From: Aphelenchoides besseyi
Taxonomy: Eukaryota; Nematoda; Chromadorea; Rhabditida; Aphelenchoididae
Assembly (NCBI GenBank): GCA_024699855.1
Contig: JAMPIQ010000002.1
Location: forward strand, 16,740,001 to 16,804,000
DNA length: 64,000 bases
Direction of reading: 5' to 3'
The translations under genes were made by a program, and so were the position numbers. Every line of letters starts with the position of its first letter. The stretch's first letter is position 1. The notes beneath the pieces are model-generated. The model saw nothing but the letters and a program-made list of their open reading frames with translations, ran no database searches and was not told where the DNA came from. Shown piece after piece: positions 11,957 to 23,853 of the stretch.

Positions 11957-12251
11957 TCGACATGTAAGTTTTCTGTTTTGTTTTTTAACGGTTTTGATTT
12001 GATTTCAGTAAATACAACCTTAAACAACACGCCTCTGTTTTTTTCCAAGACAATCTTGGTAATTGCAACAGCCTGTGGCAAGGACGGAGGTGGGCGGAAC
12101 CAGTGTGATGGAACCGCAACGCGGATAGGACTTCTGCCAGTGGTACGACAAAATCTTCCGACGCGCATCTCTAATGCGCCAACACATCAGAGGACACGTG
12201 CTGATCACGACGCCTGCACGAACGGGATCTAACACCTCTCGACGAACTGAT
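11957..12251 (+). pseudogene. Cysteine-rich family pseudogene, copy A
   Basis: The segment begins in the last codons of exon 1 (tcgacatgtaagt) and continues through the intron into exon 2, matching the intact gene at 63,572. It still encodes a QDNLGNC stretch, then loses frame at the next cysteine and acquires several stops before the conserved DELI segment near 12,241. The upstream part is lost in the N gap. Confidence 0.75.
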
Positions 12252-13020
12252 CCAAACCCCGTCTATGAAGTCAGTTAGGCTTCACCAGGATCAAGGACGC
12301 ATCACACGAACCTCTATATGTTGCATGCATGCTACTCAATCAAGAAGTTCTTTTTGCGCATGGGCGTAAAATTGGCACTCATCTAGTCAAAGATGCACTG
12401 CGATGAAAACACGATCAAAATGGTTAGTCCCCGTTTTGTTTGCCTGTTTCTAGTAATGATCTGAGTGTTCAGGCCGCAAACTTCACCTTGGATTTAACGC
12501 TTATTACGGGATGTCCGGCGCCTTTAATTAGGAGGAAAGAAGCAGGAGCGTAAGTTGAACAAATTTTGCATATTATTAGCTTGGTGAGTTTTCATGATCA
12601 TTCGAGTTTTAAGGTGAACGTAAGACGTTGTTGAGTTGGTATGATCTCCCGTCACTACCCCACCCCTCATTCAATGAAGCACAATGCGGTAGACTTTCTT
12701 TATATTTGACAAGGTGACTGGGCGTTATAGACGATTGTGGACATCGGTGTAGCGTCAGGACAAGATGGAAGCAGTTTAAGTATCAGAACCTATACTGTCA
12801 ACTAACTGTGAGTGATAGTTGAAAACGAATGTCACATGTCCTTATTACCCGGATGAGAATAACTGAGAAAGGTGGATATCGGATATCAAACGATCAAAAC
12901 TACTCAGTTGGGTGACTGTTGATTCCGATACTTATCGGTACCTGCGGTGAAGTCAAAGGCGCAATGTATTATCGAAACTTGAAAGATTTTAGGCTTCCCG
13001 ACCCGCACTGCGAGACGCGG
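12252..13020. other. Spacer, no gene seen
   Basis: I see no supported gene, RNA or repeat boundary here. No ORF looks like a protein and no match to either copy of the duplicated block was noticed. Confidence 0.5.
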
Positions 13021-13662
13021 TGGTTTGGAGCGCATTGCGGCGTGCTGCAGTGCCAGCTACGAGTAGACTGCTGAGACCTCATTTTTTCTTGTGTCGAGCG
13101 TACGGTGATAAGCTGGTAAAAGATGACTTGATTGAATCAGAACAAAACGACTTTGAACTTAGATGCCTCTCGAAGTTGTTGGTCAGTTGGTGGATGTTAA
13201 ACCCCCACAATTGTGTGGGGAAGTGGACACGGTAGTTGAGAAAGAGAAGACTAAGGCGCGAGTGGCTGTTATAGCACGACCAACGTCACTTCGTGTGCAT
13301 TTGGAGGGCCTGCCGAAAGTTTGGGTGGATCGTTGTAGTAGTTCCGCTCAGACTCTTCAAAATTAATCTTACTTACTAATGATGTGGTAAGCTGAATATA
13401 AGGATGGGCCCACTTCTCCACTTAGAATGTGGAGTGCCCGGATGCCCTAGGATTTCGTTGGAATCGGTGAACGGAGTAACGGCGAAACAGTCTTAAGAAA
13501 GAGAATTGGCAATAGCGGCCGGGACGGTGTCAGATTGAGATTGAAGGATCTGTCCTACTTTGTGGTTTCATCCATGGGTTTACTCAATGGCATTCTAAAG
13601 CGGAGTTAGTACTTAGGGGACGGGGTAGTTGATTTAACTATGGTAAAAAAAAAAAAAAAAAG
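13021..13662 (+). mobile_element. Possible retroelement 3' tail ending in oligo(A)
   Basis: A stretch with partly open frames (for example 13,163-13,366) ends in a run of 16 A at 13,647-13,662, directly before 28S-like sequence. This arrangement is what an rDNA-targeting non-LTR element would leave at its 3' end, but no RT motif is visible here and no target-site duplication can be defined. This is inference from position only. Confidence 0.3.
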
Positions 13663-13699
13663 CTCCGTGGAGTTGAAAGTCGGTTTCGCGGCCGATAGG

Positions 13700-14000
13700 T
13701 GTTACCCAACCCGGAGACGCAGCCAAGGTACCCGGTGAAGGGCCTTGGGGCGCCAAGCGGGACGCGCAACGAATGGAATTAACGAGATTCCCAACTGTCC
13801 CGAACTCCAAGCTACAGCGAAGACCACAGCCAATGAACGGGCTTAGCAAAGACAGCGGGGAAAAGAAGACCCCGTGCGCTTTGACTCTTATAGTCTGACC
13901 TTGTGAAGAATATCATGCATGGGGTAGCAGAAGCGGGAGTGTGATGATCGTGCCTCGTGGTTTAACTACCGCTTGGTTGTCGAATTCCATACTACCTTTG
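13700..14000 (+). rRNA. Diverged 28S rRNA gene fragment (rDNA relic)
   Basis: Sequence from 13,761 follows the eukaryotic large-subunit rRNA just downstream of the R2 retrotransposon site: gacgcgc-aacgaatgg, aattaacgagattccca, ctgtccc, ccacagcca, gaacgggctta, cagcggggaaaagaag, ctttgactctt and agtctgacc. From memory of conserved 28S, it carries several substitutions and small indels at normally invariant positions. The match can be followed with more divergence to the gaagcgggag and gaattccatactacc segments near 13,940 and 13,990. It is a fragment, most likely a dead copy. A very fast-evolving rRNA is the alternative. Confidence 0.85.
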
Positions 14001-14029
14001 TTGTGTGGGGGGGGTCGCTGTAATGTCGG

Positions 14030-15907
14030 GGGGTCAAAGATCGCTTGAATACGGACTCTGACTACTTGTCAAGGAGTGTAAGCATGTCTTACACTGCAAT
14101 CTGTTGAAGATACCCTTTGATCGGAAATGAATCTGTGTTTCGTCCATTTCAATGATTGTATCCTCTACATTCACATTTGGATTCGAAGTTATCCGGCTGT
14201 TGGCTTGGTCTCCTCGTGAGGAGTCGACAGTTGACCGCTTTTTATCACTCATTCCTGCCCATTATTGTAAATCCAGCACATGTGAAACTTGTAACGAGTT
14301 TTACTAATAACCCAGATTTCCATTGAGACAAATCTTTCATTTCTTCAGGAATCTGAGTTGATTAACGGACTGAATTCAAAAGTTGAGTGGTTGGACTGTT
14401 TTCTCGCAACCCGTGATTCGTTCTTTGTTAATCCATTATAAAACACCACTTATTTGTTAACGACGGTTAAATACATTTCTCTTAATTGAATGTCAGCTGC
14501 CCGACCTCAAAATCTGGAGAAATGAGTTCAGTACTTGCAATGGCTCCAGGATGCTTTCATCTCTGAAGGGCGCGTGGGTTGTGATTCGGATCTCGGTCAT
14601 TCAACCTCAACAAGCAATGAATCCAAAGTTGTTTTGTTTGTCGAGCACTATAATCACGCATCAATTCTTGGGGAAGACATCATCGATGGAAACAACTCAA
14701 AACCGCTATCATGTTGCTGTTTTTCCATTCCGAGATTCCACCTTCTAATTAGATTTGAAGTGAGATCAAAACGAACTCCCGTTAGACTTGTGTGGTAGTC
14801 GGAGCAATCAGTTCTCTTGTGTGAAAAGCAAAATCGTGTTTCTGTAAACCAAAATGAAACTTTCGTTAAGGCCTCCATAATTCGAGACTGTTCGGCAATC
14901 GAGCCGTCGGCAGCAAGAATAATTATGTGAGTGTCTGTAAGTAACTCCAGTTGACTAATTCCAAACTCCTTTGGTTGAAAGTACACAAAGCGATGGGTTC
15001 AGTCCAAATCAAAAGATTCGCGCTCGCGTTCTTATTATGTGGTTGTAATTAGATGGCGTTTTAAAGCCATTTAATGTGGTCTGTGTTAGGATAAACTGTA
15101 TAAGCAACAACGAAAAAACAATCAAAATAATTGAAACCCAAAGTATAAGCAACAAATGAACGATAAAAAAAAAACATTTTCTACCAGAGTGAATATGTCC
15201 ATTGCAATTATTTTATATTCACAGTCATATATTTTGCATGTCGATGGGCCCTACTGATTGCCGCACATCCATGTTCTTTCCGGAAAGGCGCATCGGCTTA
15301 ACCTTCGATATGGTTTGATCACGAAAGACCGATTTCATGTTTAATTTACACAAGGAATCAAAAAATTTACTCGGTTAAAAGTTTTCGTATCTTACAAAAC
15401 AATGGCAACTACGTACTCTCCATACCCCCAATCTATAGTTTAAACCTCTTGCTTCCGATCGTCAACTCCACTTTTCCCCCCATTCATCACATCATCCCCC
15501 ATTGCCGATTAGTTAGGGGATGCGCCAGATTACCTTTGATCACAGGACTTTCGAGTTAGACCTATAAATCCTTGATAGTTAAGTCGGACACAGGATCTGA
15601 AACCAATTGATTTTCGACTCACTGAGAAGTTGATGTCGAACTCTCTGGATCATGAGCAGCTTTCTGTCCTACAGTCACCAGCAGCTCACAGTCATTGAAG
15701 AGCTTATTCACAGCCAACAATTCAACCAACCGAAGAGATCTCCTGTCCCATAGTTCCCGATTAAAGGTATGAATGGACGGCAAAAGGCGGTTCCAAACAA
15801 ACGACACAGAAAGTAATCTGTGAGAAGAGTGCGACAGCTGAAATTAAAGTGAGGTTAACAAACAGATCATTCACAAAAAGGAGATGGTCCTACTTTCTGA
15901 TTGGTGC
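14030..15907. other. Spacer before copy B, no gene recognised
   Basis: Two minus-strand ORFs (14,034-14,252 starting MSDKKRSTVD and 14,654-14,986 starting MYFQPKEFG) could be exons, but neither resembles a family I know, and no splice model is compelling. The rest is AT-rich with no visible structure. Confidence 0.4.
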
Positions 15908-16261
15908 ATTTCGAAGGCCTTTGCTGTAGAAGTTCGTTTGATTCTTCGAATCTTCGGTACCACTAGTCTTTGCAGAGTTCAAAAAAACAAAAGCCGATTG
16001 ACATCAAAATAATCGTTATTCCAATTCCCGCTCACACCCCACGCGACACTCGCACAAACTGAAAAGTAAACTGAGGAAACGGAAAAACGAAACGGTCAAA
16101 GGATTCGAGTAGTTGGACTAGGAGTCTGCTCTTCGATTTCTCCGCTTGGTCATCCCACGCACTGTTATCCTACACTAGTTTGAAACGTGAACAGTGTATG
16201 ATAATAGTGCGTTGATCGACCAGCGGAGAGAAGAGCAGGGAATGAGTAGAGAAGGAATGAG

Positions 16262-18205
16262 TAGGGAAGGAATGAGACGATGGAGTGACTGTTTGGACTC
16301 ATTCCAGGGTTATATGCTACTCGAATGAGACCATGGAAGCTGCAAAAAAGCGTTACCCGCAGTCAAATATGCAGTCGCTACCAGTGATAGGAACAGAGAA
16401 GCGGTTAACATCTCTCGGTAGACAAAAGAGAACAAATTCAATAACGATCGGTGACGGCAATCAGATTGTATTTTCACTCCCAGACTTTTCCCGAGGTAAT
16501 TGTGGAATTTGAACGAGATTGACGGCGTCCTTTAGAATGCAATCACATCTACCATGACATCAACAAACTACTGAGCTGTTGGCTTCAGGTCGTATTCTTA
16601 TGGAAACTTGAACAGTAGATTGTTGGCCAAGTCGAATTTTATTGGATAAATCTTCAGTTTATTTGATTCTTCTATAGTTATTTGGACTCCGGCTATCGAC
16701 CATACCTTCTATAACACTTCCAACTATTTCGTTGTTCTCGTAGAACGACAAGTGGTAGTAGAGTTTGAATGGTCGGCAAATTTCAAGTTCGATTTCCAAA
16801 ACCAATGCGTCCATCAACTCCAAATTTACACCTATTGATGCTTGTAGTGTGTTTAGTTGTTTGTGAAAATTACAACAAAGGAGGTCAATTCTGCTAGATA
16901 AAACCAAGTCTTCAAATTTAAGCGATTTCTGAGTATGTTGATGTTTCTAATTTATCTCTCGAGCCATTTCACTTCTCTAAACTCTGATGATCGTAATCTT
17001 CTAACGTCCTTAACAATTGTACCAAATAAGAGCTCACCATCATCAATGGTAAGAGCCGCACAAACTTTTGCAATTTTGGACGATTTTCGACAGATTGTTT
17101 GGGTTTGAAGACCTCTCATTTTTCTCTCAGTTATCCGGTGGATTACAATTTTAAGCATGATCAATAGCCAGTGTTTTTGGGCTTTCTATTAATACAATAT
17201 GGGCAATGACTTGTTGCCAGAATCTCTAAGATACATCGATTTGCGCGATGGACATGTCATAAAAGGGAATGGGGGGTGTTGTGTATTTTAGCTCGTTGGC
17301 TGATTGGATTCCGCTGATATTGACAGGGTTTAGAGTTCATGAGTAGTTGTTGTTGTCCTGTTAATCACACGCTTCTAGAGTCACTGGTCACCGAGTTGTA
17401 GTCAATGGAAGTTCACATTTCGGATTATAACTTCGGAGCTAAAATCTCGATGTTGACGTTTTTGTTTGTTGTTATTTCAACTCACCTAAGTTGTGAATAA
17501 GAGTTCGAGCAATTAACAGCTGTATGTGCAAACTGTTATCCTCGAATGATCAAAATAGTGCACTCAAATTTAAAGCTTCACCTTGACATGAGAACGTGAG
17601 AAAACAACAAAACAGAGATCTACAAAAGCGAATAAAAGAAGTGATCGACATCAACTCATGATCATTAAGCTTGACTACGACGATGAACGTAAAATTTGTC
17701 GTTTAATTGGAATCTATTGCTATTTCTTTGTGTACCAGATGATAATCCCGTTGAAATAATGGGAGAAATAATCGATCATCTGGCTTCAAAAAGGTCATAA
17801 ACGAAACGAATAAACTTGAAATATTGTCCAATAGAATTAGAATCGACCATCAATCTACGGTCCAAGTTCACATAAGAATGTGACCTGAAGCCAACAGCTC
17901 AGTTGTTAATGTCTTGGTAAATGTGATTGTGTTCAAAGAAACGCCGTCAATTTTTTCATTTGAAATTTAGTAGCACCTTGGGTAAAGTTTGGAGATCAAG
18001 AAACAGTCCGCCGGCCATAACGAACTTGTGAGCTTTTGTCTACCGAGTGATGCCAACTACCCTCTCTATTTCTACTACAGCAAGTTAATGCATCTATGAC
18101 TGCGGGTATCGCTTTCTGTAATTTCGATGGTATCATTCGAATATATAAAGAATAAAAATGAGTCCAAACAGTCATTTTATCGTTTCGTTCCTTTGCTCCC
18201 TTCCG
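16262..18205. repeat. Inverted pair of a small gene, copy B
   Basis: Same foldback-like arrangement as at 336-2,285: the arm at about 16,262-16,670 is inverted relative to about 17,790-18,205. The arms match the copy A arms almost base for base but differ clearly from each other, so the inversion is older than the block duplication. Confidence 0.7.
16659..17164 (-). CDS. Small unrecognised spliced gene, copy B
   Basis: Two exons, 17,164-16,973 and 16,928-16,659, with a 44 bp GT-AG intron, give about 153 residues from MIMLKIVIHR to NNYRRIK. An upstream exon is possible. The protein has a basic start, an ALTIDDGELLFGTIV stretch and a hydrophobic C-terminal half with two adjacent cysteines. No known domain was recognised. 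The frame is open in both copies of the block with only scattered amino-acid changes, which could be recency rather than selection. Confidence 0.5.
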
Positions 18206-18264
18206 AACAAACACGACGACGATATCGAGTGCCGAGACAAGAAGGTAAGTGACTGTTTGATTAT

Positions 18265-19995
18265 TGATCTAGCCGCCATTTTAGCTTTTTGACCTATATC
18301 AAAGGCGTTCAATTACCCAAGGATAAAGGCATGGCAACCTAGTATCTACATAATGGACGCATTTGACTCGGTGCCTCATTCGTATGTGAATTATTTTTGT
18401 TGAAGCGTGTTAACTTAGACCGTGGTGTTCATACACTGATTGCGGACTTAATGAAGAAGAATAAGGTAAAGTATGAGGTTCGAAGCAATGACAAAACACA
18501 CACTAGTAAGTATTTGCCTATCAAGAATGGTGTGCTGTAGGGTGATTCATTGAGTCCATTGATGTTTTGGTTTGATATTGCCGTAACCGCAAAGCATCTC
18601 AATAGAGCTTCAAGTCGATAGAAACTGCCTATGGTAGCGTACACTCACGTGGGGCAAGTGGTGACGGGAACAGACGCCCTCTGACCCTGAATCACTTCTT
18701 CTATATGGACGACCTGAAACTCTATAATCGAACACAGGATGGAGCAAGGAGAATGTTGGGAGAGATCGAGAAGCTTGGCAATGCGATCGGGCTTCTACTT
18801 AATCCCAAGAAGTGTGCAATTGCTACGTCGCGACAGGTTAACCCACAACCTGGCAGTTCCACATACGAATCCATCAAGTTGCTGGGCTCGCAGGATGTGT
18901 AAAAGTATCTAGGTGTTGAGCAAGGCATTGAAGTGGCTGAAGGCGTTGCGTGGGAGCGTATCGAAGGTGTTATGCTTAAGCGAGTAGACAAGATATTGGC
19001 TGTTGACCGGATGGCACGTCAAACTGTCGTCGATATTAACTCGGTCGTCATGCCGGTAGCTAGCTACTTGTTCGGAAACGTGTTGGTTGGGCATGGCATG
19101 TCTGCCTCCCAAATAAAGAAATGCATAGAATTCGATATGGAGTCGCGTAAGAAACTTACCGACGCCAAGTTCCGGTTTAAGGTTGCGTCCGCCGCAAGGA
19201 CGTAAGTCGACCCCCGGATGGGCGGATTTGGCCTGAAATCAGTTGAATTGGTGTTGTATGAAAGTGTAGTCCAAGGCTTCGCTTACATGCAGTGTCGAGA
19301 CGATTTGATAGCAGCATCGGGTTTGTTTCAGTCCCTGCTAGCACGAAGTAAGCGACGGACGGCTGATCTCATTGCAATCCTAGCGAAATTCCAATTAAAA
19401 GATGTTGTGACGTTTTCGAAAGAGCGTTGCGGTATCAGTGTAAGAGTGGAGCCGGGAGGCGACGAAGCTTGGTACACAAATCCGACACAAGCGAGTCGGA
19501 AGGTCAAAAAGTTGATACGCAAAGAGTTTCACAAGAGGATGTTTGAGGACTGGAGTAGATTGCCGCGTGCTGGGGTAGTGATATTGCACACGATTGAAGG
19601 AAAAGAGCCGACGATTGATCTGGAGCTTTCATTTTTGTGGAATGCGAAGGGTTGTCTATCTAAGCTCAATTATCGGAACGTGATTGCGGTTCAGGAGATG
19701 TGTGTGCTCTGTTCGGTGGTTTATGTAAGCTATATGGGATAGCGTTAACGCACTATACCCAACCGATCATCACGCCAGTGAGATCTGAGTTAACGAGTGG
19801 GAGAACAGACGTCAAGATGTTGGGAACTTTGTGGACGCGTTGAATAACCTCAATTCAAACATGGACTTCAAAGAGGATTTGGTGGCTTCTCTGCTAAATC
19901 TGCCATCTAATTTAAGGTACGAAAAGTTGCGAGGAGTGAAGGAAACGTTCGGGGCCCAGAGCTACAAGATCATCACATAATTTATTAAATGTTCA
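18265..19995 (+). mobile_element. Decayed non-LTR retrotransposon (R4/Dong/NeSL-type RT), copy B
   Basis: Same element as at 2,330-4,060. It carries the same TAG inside GVL-stop-GDSLSP (18,538), the same TAG and TAA further on, and another TAA before VDPRMGGFG (19,203), where copy B keeps the frame that copy A has lost. The part from GGFGLKSVEL to the end (19,218-19,742) is open for 174 residues. Copy B has its own small insertion near 18,340. The 3' end is AT-rich, around 19,980-20,040, without a clear poly(A). Confidence 0.85.
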
Positions 19996-20519
19996 ATTTG
20001 ATTTATTTCCTTTATCACATAACAACACACAATAAACAAAGAATTCATCGATGGTGCGTAGCAAAGGATGCCCGCAACTGATTCCACTGCGTGGTTTTTG
20101 CAACATCAGTCCATTTTTGGTGCAGTTCGATCACTGATTTGAAGTCGTCAGCTTAACGCGTTCTTGGTCGGCCTCGTGGTCTCTTCCCATCGGGTATCCA
20201 TTGAACCAATTTTGTGCTTCAAACGGTTTTCGTTCTTGCGACTCATGACCTTTGAGCGTAATTCCATACTAAATGTACGATTCGAATAAAATTTCAACTA
20301 CACGGTCGTTGTTTGTGCGAGGAAAGAAAGAGGCCAGTTCAGTTATCGAACTACTGGGCGCTTTGCCGTTTACTGAAGATGCTCGAAATGCAAAGATGTA
20401 ATTGAGAAACCGTACTTTATAGTACTCATATTAATTGTACTCTGCATGTTAATAAAACTTGGTCGTTTAGCAATTCTTATACGGTAAAGTTACCGCTTCA
20501 GTCATGTTGGCCCAATTTG

Positions 20520-21400
20520 AGTGCATACTCGTAGCTTTTGTCTCGACGGTCGACTCTTGCAGTGGGAACGTGAGTACTCAATGTGTGGAGTAACCAAGTA
20601 TTCGGTTTCTAGAACCGCCCAAAATATACGAACGATCTAAATATTGAAATCTTCGCTCAAATCCTGCTTGAACATCTCCCACAACATTTTAGGATCCGTA
20701 GGATTACAATGAATAAGAATATTGACAAAGAGAGTTCGCAATTTCTATGGCATTAACACTATAACTGCTTCTTTTATGCAGTTAACATATTCCTCATCAT
20801 CGTCAATCAAACCCCAAACTAAACATGCTTCTCCATTATTCTGATACTCAATTCCGTTGACTGATCGAAGTTCTTTGCTCCCTTAATGTGTTGTAGAAGA
20901 AGACGCAAATGCCACAAATCATCTTGATTCGAACTTATGACGTACATTCGACCAACTATTTTACTGCTTCGTACTCGCGGCTTCCATTGTGTGGTTGTTT
21001 CTGCCCCTTGGTGTTTGTAAACGGTTACTGTTTTCCAACTGTAATGAGTGGGTACTTCGGAATACAACAAAGTTAGAGCATTCGCGTCTCGTTCATTCAA
21101 TTTGTAGAAGTCCGTTAGTTTGGTTCCTTTTTTCCATTATCTTTTTTGCTTTCTCCAAATCGCAGTCTTCGTCGATGTAAACCGCTTGTTGATTCTCGAG
21201 ATGAATTGGCCGCCGTTCAACGTGATGCGACTTGTCGTGCTTTTTCAGCTTCAAAATTCGATAACATGCTTCAAATGGACAGACATAACTACCATCAATA
21301 TGATCTTTGATTTCGTCGTGGCTGATCTTTCCAGTTGATTGGAGTTCCAAGGAAGCGGCGTCGTGACCTTGTATGCGTATTTATATCAATAATTCACGTT
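20520..21400 (-). mobile_element. Helitron RepHel fragment, linker before the helicase, copy B
   Basis: Counterpart of 4,560-5,460, encoding the same Helitron landmarks (DGSYVCPFEA, LNERDANALTL, IVGRMYVISS, LRLLLQHIKG, LIDDDEEY, CDPTDPKTLW). It carries an extra frameshift near 21,100 caused by one more T in a T-run. The segment stops before any Walker A helicase motif. Confidence 0.87.
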
Positions 21401-21690
21401 TTTGATTGAACTCACAATTTCGACGTTGATGGGACAACGATAGCGTTTCAGGAGGTATCAACCGTACAGAACAATTCGACGATTATCAAACTTAACATTC
21501 TTGATTTCGGAAACGTCTGATTGAAGAGCCTTCCGCAAAGATTGAGATCTCTCTTTTACTTAGTTTGCTGATTTGTTTGGCAAAAAATAACACAAACTTT
21601 GAATGAGCAACCGATTTCTACTACTTTTCCGACAAACAACAAGCATATGATTTTAATTAACGGCGCTGTCTTTGTCTGTGGGTAGTCAGA

Positions 21691-21957
21691 CTAACTTCCG
21701 CTGTGAAAATCGTTTTTAATTCTTGATTGAAATGGCACACTTACTTTCCCACTTGCCCGAATTTTTCGTCCGAGTAGCGGTGCACTAAAAAAGAAAAGGA
21801 ATTATTTTTTTATTTTTAACTTACTTCGGCGACAATCTTGTGTCCGGTGGTTTTCCTTGCATACGGCGCAGACGTCGGTGCTTTCTGAAATCATTTAATT
21901 AATTATATCCGCTGTTGCGACTTACTTACCTTCTTTAGTTTCTTTCTTTTCGTCCAT
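21691..21957 (-). CDS. Small zinc-knuckle peptide, spliced, copy B
   Basis: Same four-exon structure and CCHC knuckle (CAVCKENHRTQDC) as at 5,749-6,014, with all splice sites conserved. A second, related knuckle unit lies at about 22,190-22,400 (CKICDDHKTNEC). The paired arrangement, with a shared LPISQ stretch upstream of each, suggests a tandem duplication inside the inserted element. Confidence 0.4.
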
Positions 21958-23564
21958 TGTAGACTTCTGCTTGATTTGAGAAATCGGCAGAAACGGTGCT
22001 GCTTATAAACGGAGATTTGGTTGGTGGGCCATGTTGTCGTCCGGTGTGATGGGCTTAGCAATTCAGCCTGATAATAGTCTTTTATTCTTTTCTTTGCTGT
22101 AGCAAAGTCAATTTCCGAATTCTTTGTATTAATCGGCGTATTGGTTGCCTAACAATTAGTTGTTTTTCAGTTGTTGTTCACTTACCTTTTTTACACTCGT
22201 TCGTTTTGTGGTCATCGCAGATTTTGCACGGTGAGCAGTAAAAACTTGCAAGAAAGGAGTAGTTGGCACTAAATTCCAATCACTTCCGTTGCGACATCGT
22301 TGTCGGTTTGTGAAATCGGCAATAAGGCGTTGTTTATAAGGAATGATTTGGCTGCTAAAGAAGGCATGACGACAGTTTAAAGTGAAAACGGGCGTAAACA
22401 TGTCTACACGAAAAGAGCTATATGTAAAAGCGAACATAAAGATTGATCTTCGAAGCCATAGACAAAATCTATTGTTCTGATAGAGAAACACGAATTGAGG
22501 TACGGAAGTTTATTGTCGCAAAACGGGAGAGTAACAATGAAGTAGAGAAGGAACGGTAGAGTAAGGAACGATCAGCGGTCGATTGAGTCGACTGCGCTCG
22601 GTGGTAACGAAAAAGATGAGTGAGGGGATGAACACGGTGGCGCCTTTTTATAATGCCGACGAGGTGTGCGGTGGTCAGAGAGTGCAGAAGCGGGGAAATG
22701 AGATTTCCCGATCGATTTGGCCGATCAGGACACTATATAGACTGGAAGTTATATAAAATGGCGCTACTCGACTATACTCAAGGAACGAAGAATCAATTAA
22801 AAGTTCAAAAATATCGAACACTCGAAAACCGTTTGTTCTATTAGGTCTAGGAGAAAAGTCTCGGACAACAACAGAATGCGAATTGTGTTGTACGAGTCAA
22901 TTGATTGATTTGCTGTCCAATGACACGTCGGCTGCGCTCTTTTTTTGAGGATCCAGAAGCTGGGTGATTCGGCCGTTGCCTAAGAGCGGGAACTTCAAAC
23001 TTGGGACTTAATGAAACATTTTATTAGCACAAACAGCAAATTCATGAAACAAATGTTACAAAGAAAACCCGACGAATTGAAGACCTGATCGACGATGCGA
23101 GAGAAACAATCAGGCAATTAAATACGAGACGATGGACGATTTCATGGCCCACGCACTAAATTGCTTTTAGTGTCCAAGACGGACAGTGTGCTTACAAAGC
23201 GGCTCGCTTTCTGCGACTCTTTTTTGTATTTCACCATCACAATTAGTCATAAACATTTTGGTTTTTGTATCAAAGTATTCGCCAAAAGTTTTCCGCATCA
23301 TTTATATTCGAAAGACAAAATTGCCCACAAATCGAAGTACCACTCTCAATGAAACAAAACGCCTGAGTTTTGTAAGAACGAAGTGTCAATCGCAAAATAT
23401 TCCGTAGCTATACGAGGACCTTTTTTCATCATTACAAATCTTCAATAGAGAACGAAATTGTTCAAACTGTAAGAAAACAAGAAACAAAGATTTTGTTTGA
23501 ACACTTTTAAACATGCAAACTGTTCAAGTTCACTTCGTATGTTTCTATGCTCTCGGCAATTCAT

Positions 23565-23840
23565 TAGATGTTGATGCGAACTTGTCAGAAGTCATGGGTC
23601 ACCAGATGTTATTGTGATCGAAGTTCATTTCGGCACTTTTGAGTATCTTCCACAATCAACCGGCTCGTTTGTTGGGCCTTATTTAACTACTCGATCGCAG
23701 AAGAGTTGTTTGTGGTAATGAAGAGATGGACGTTCATTTTAAAGCAGACGATTGGCTTCCCACTCGTAATCATTGAGACATTAAACGATTCAAATGACTC
23801 AAGAATCAATGATTGGGAGTATGAAGGTTGGTTTTATTAG
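23565..23840. repeat. Dispersed ~275 bp repeat, copy B
   Basis: Copy B counterpart of 7,605-7,880, and a relative of the single copy at about 32,043-32,320. It directly abuts the end of the Helitron Rep reading frame. Confidence 0.75.
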
Positions 23841-23853
23841 TCAATTTCGTGTG

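Larger units (their letters stand above)
1..12251 (+). repeat. Direct repeat block, copy A (interrupted by assembly gap)
   Basis: This block aligns almost continuously with 15,908-28,400. The first bases of the window match copy B at 15,908, so copy A may extend further left. Identity is near-complete over the first 7.5 kb and lower over the last 3-4 kb, where single-base insertions in copy A are frequent. Homology resumes after the N gap and fades near 12,251. Both copies share the same disabling lesions in the retrotransposon and Helitron, so the duplication happened after those elements decayed. A haplotype duplicate joined during assembly is an alternative explanation. Confidence 0.93.

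Noticed and set aside
11776..12232. ORFs on both strands running through the N gap
   Set aside because: They exist only because N codons are not read as stops; the real sequence there is unknown.
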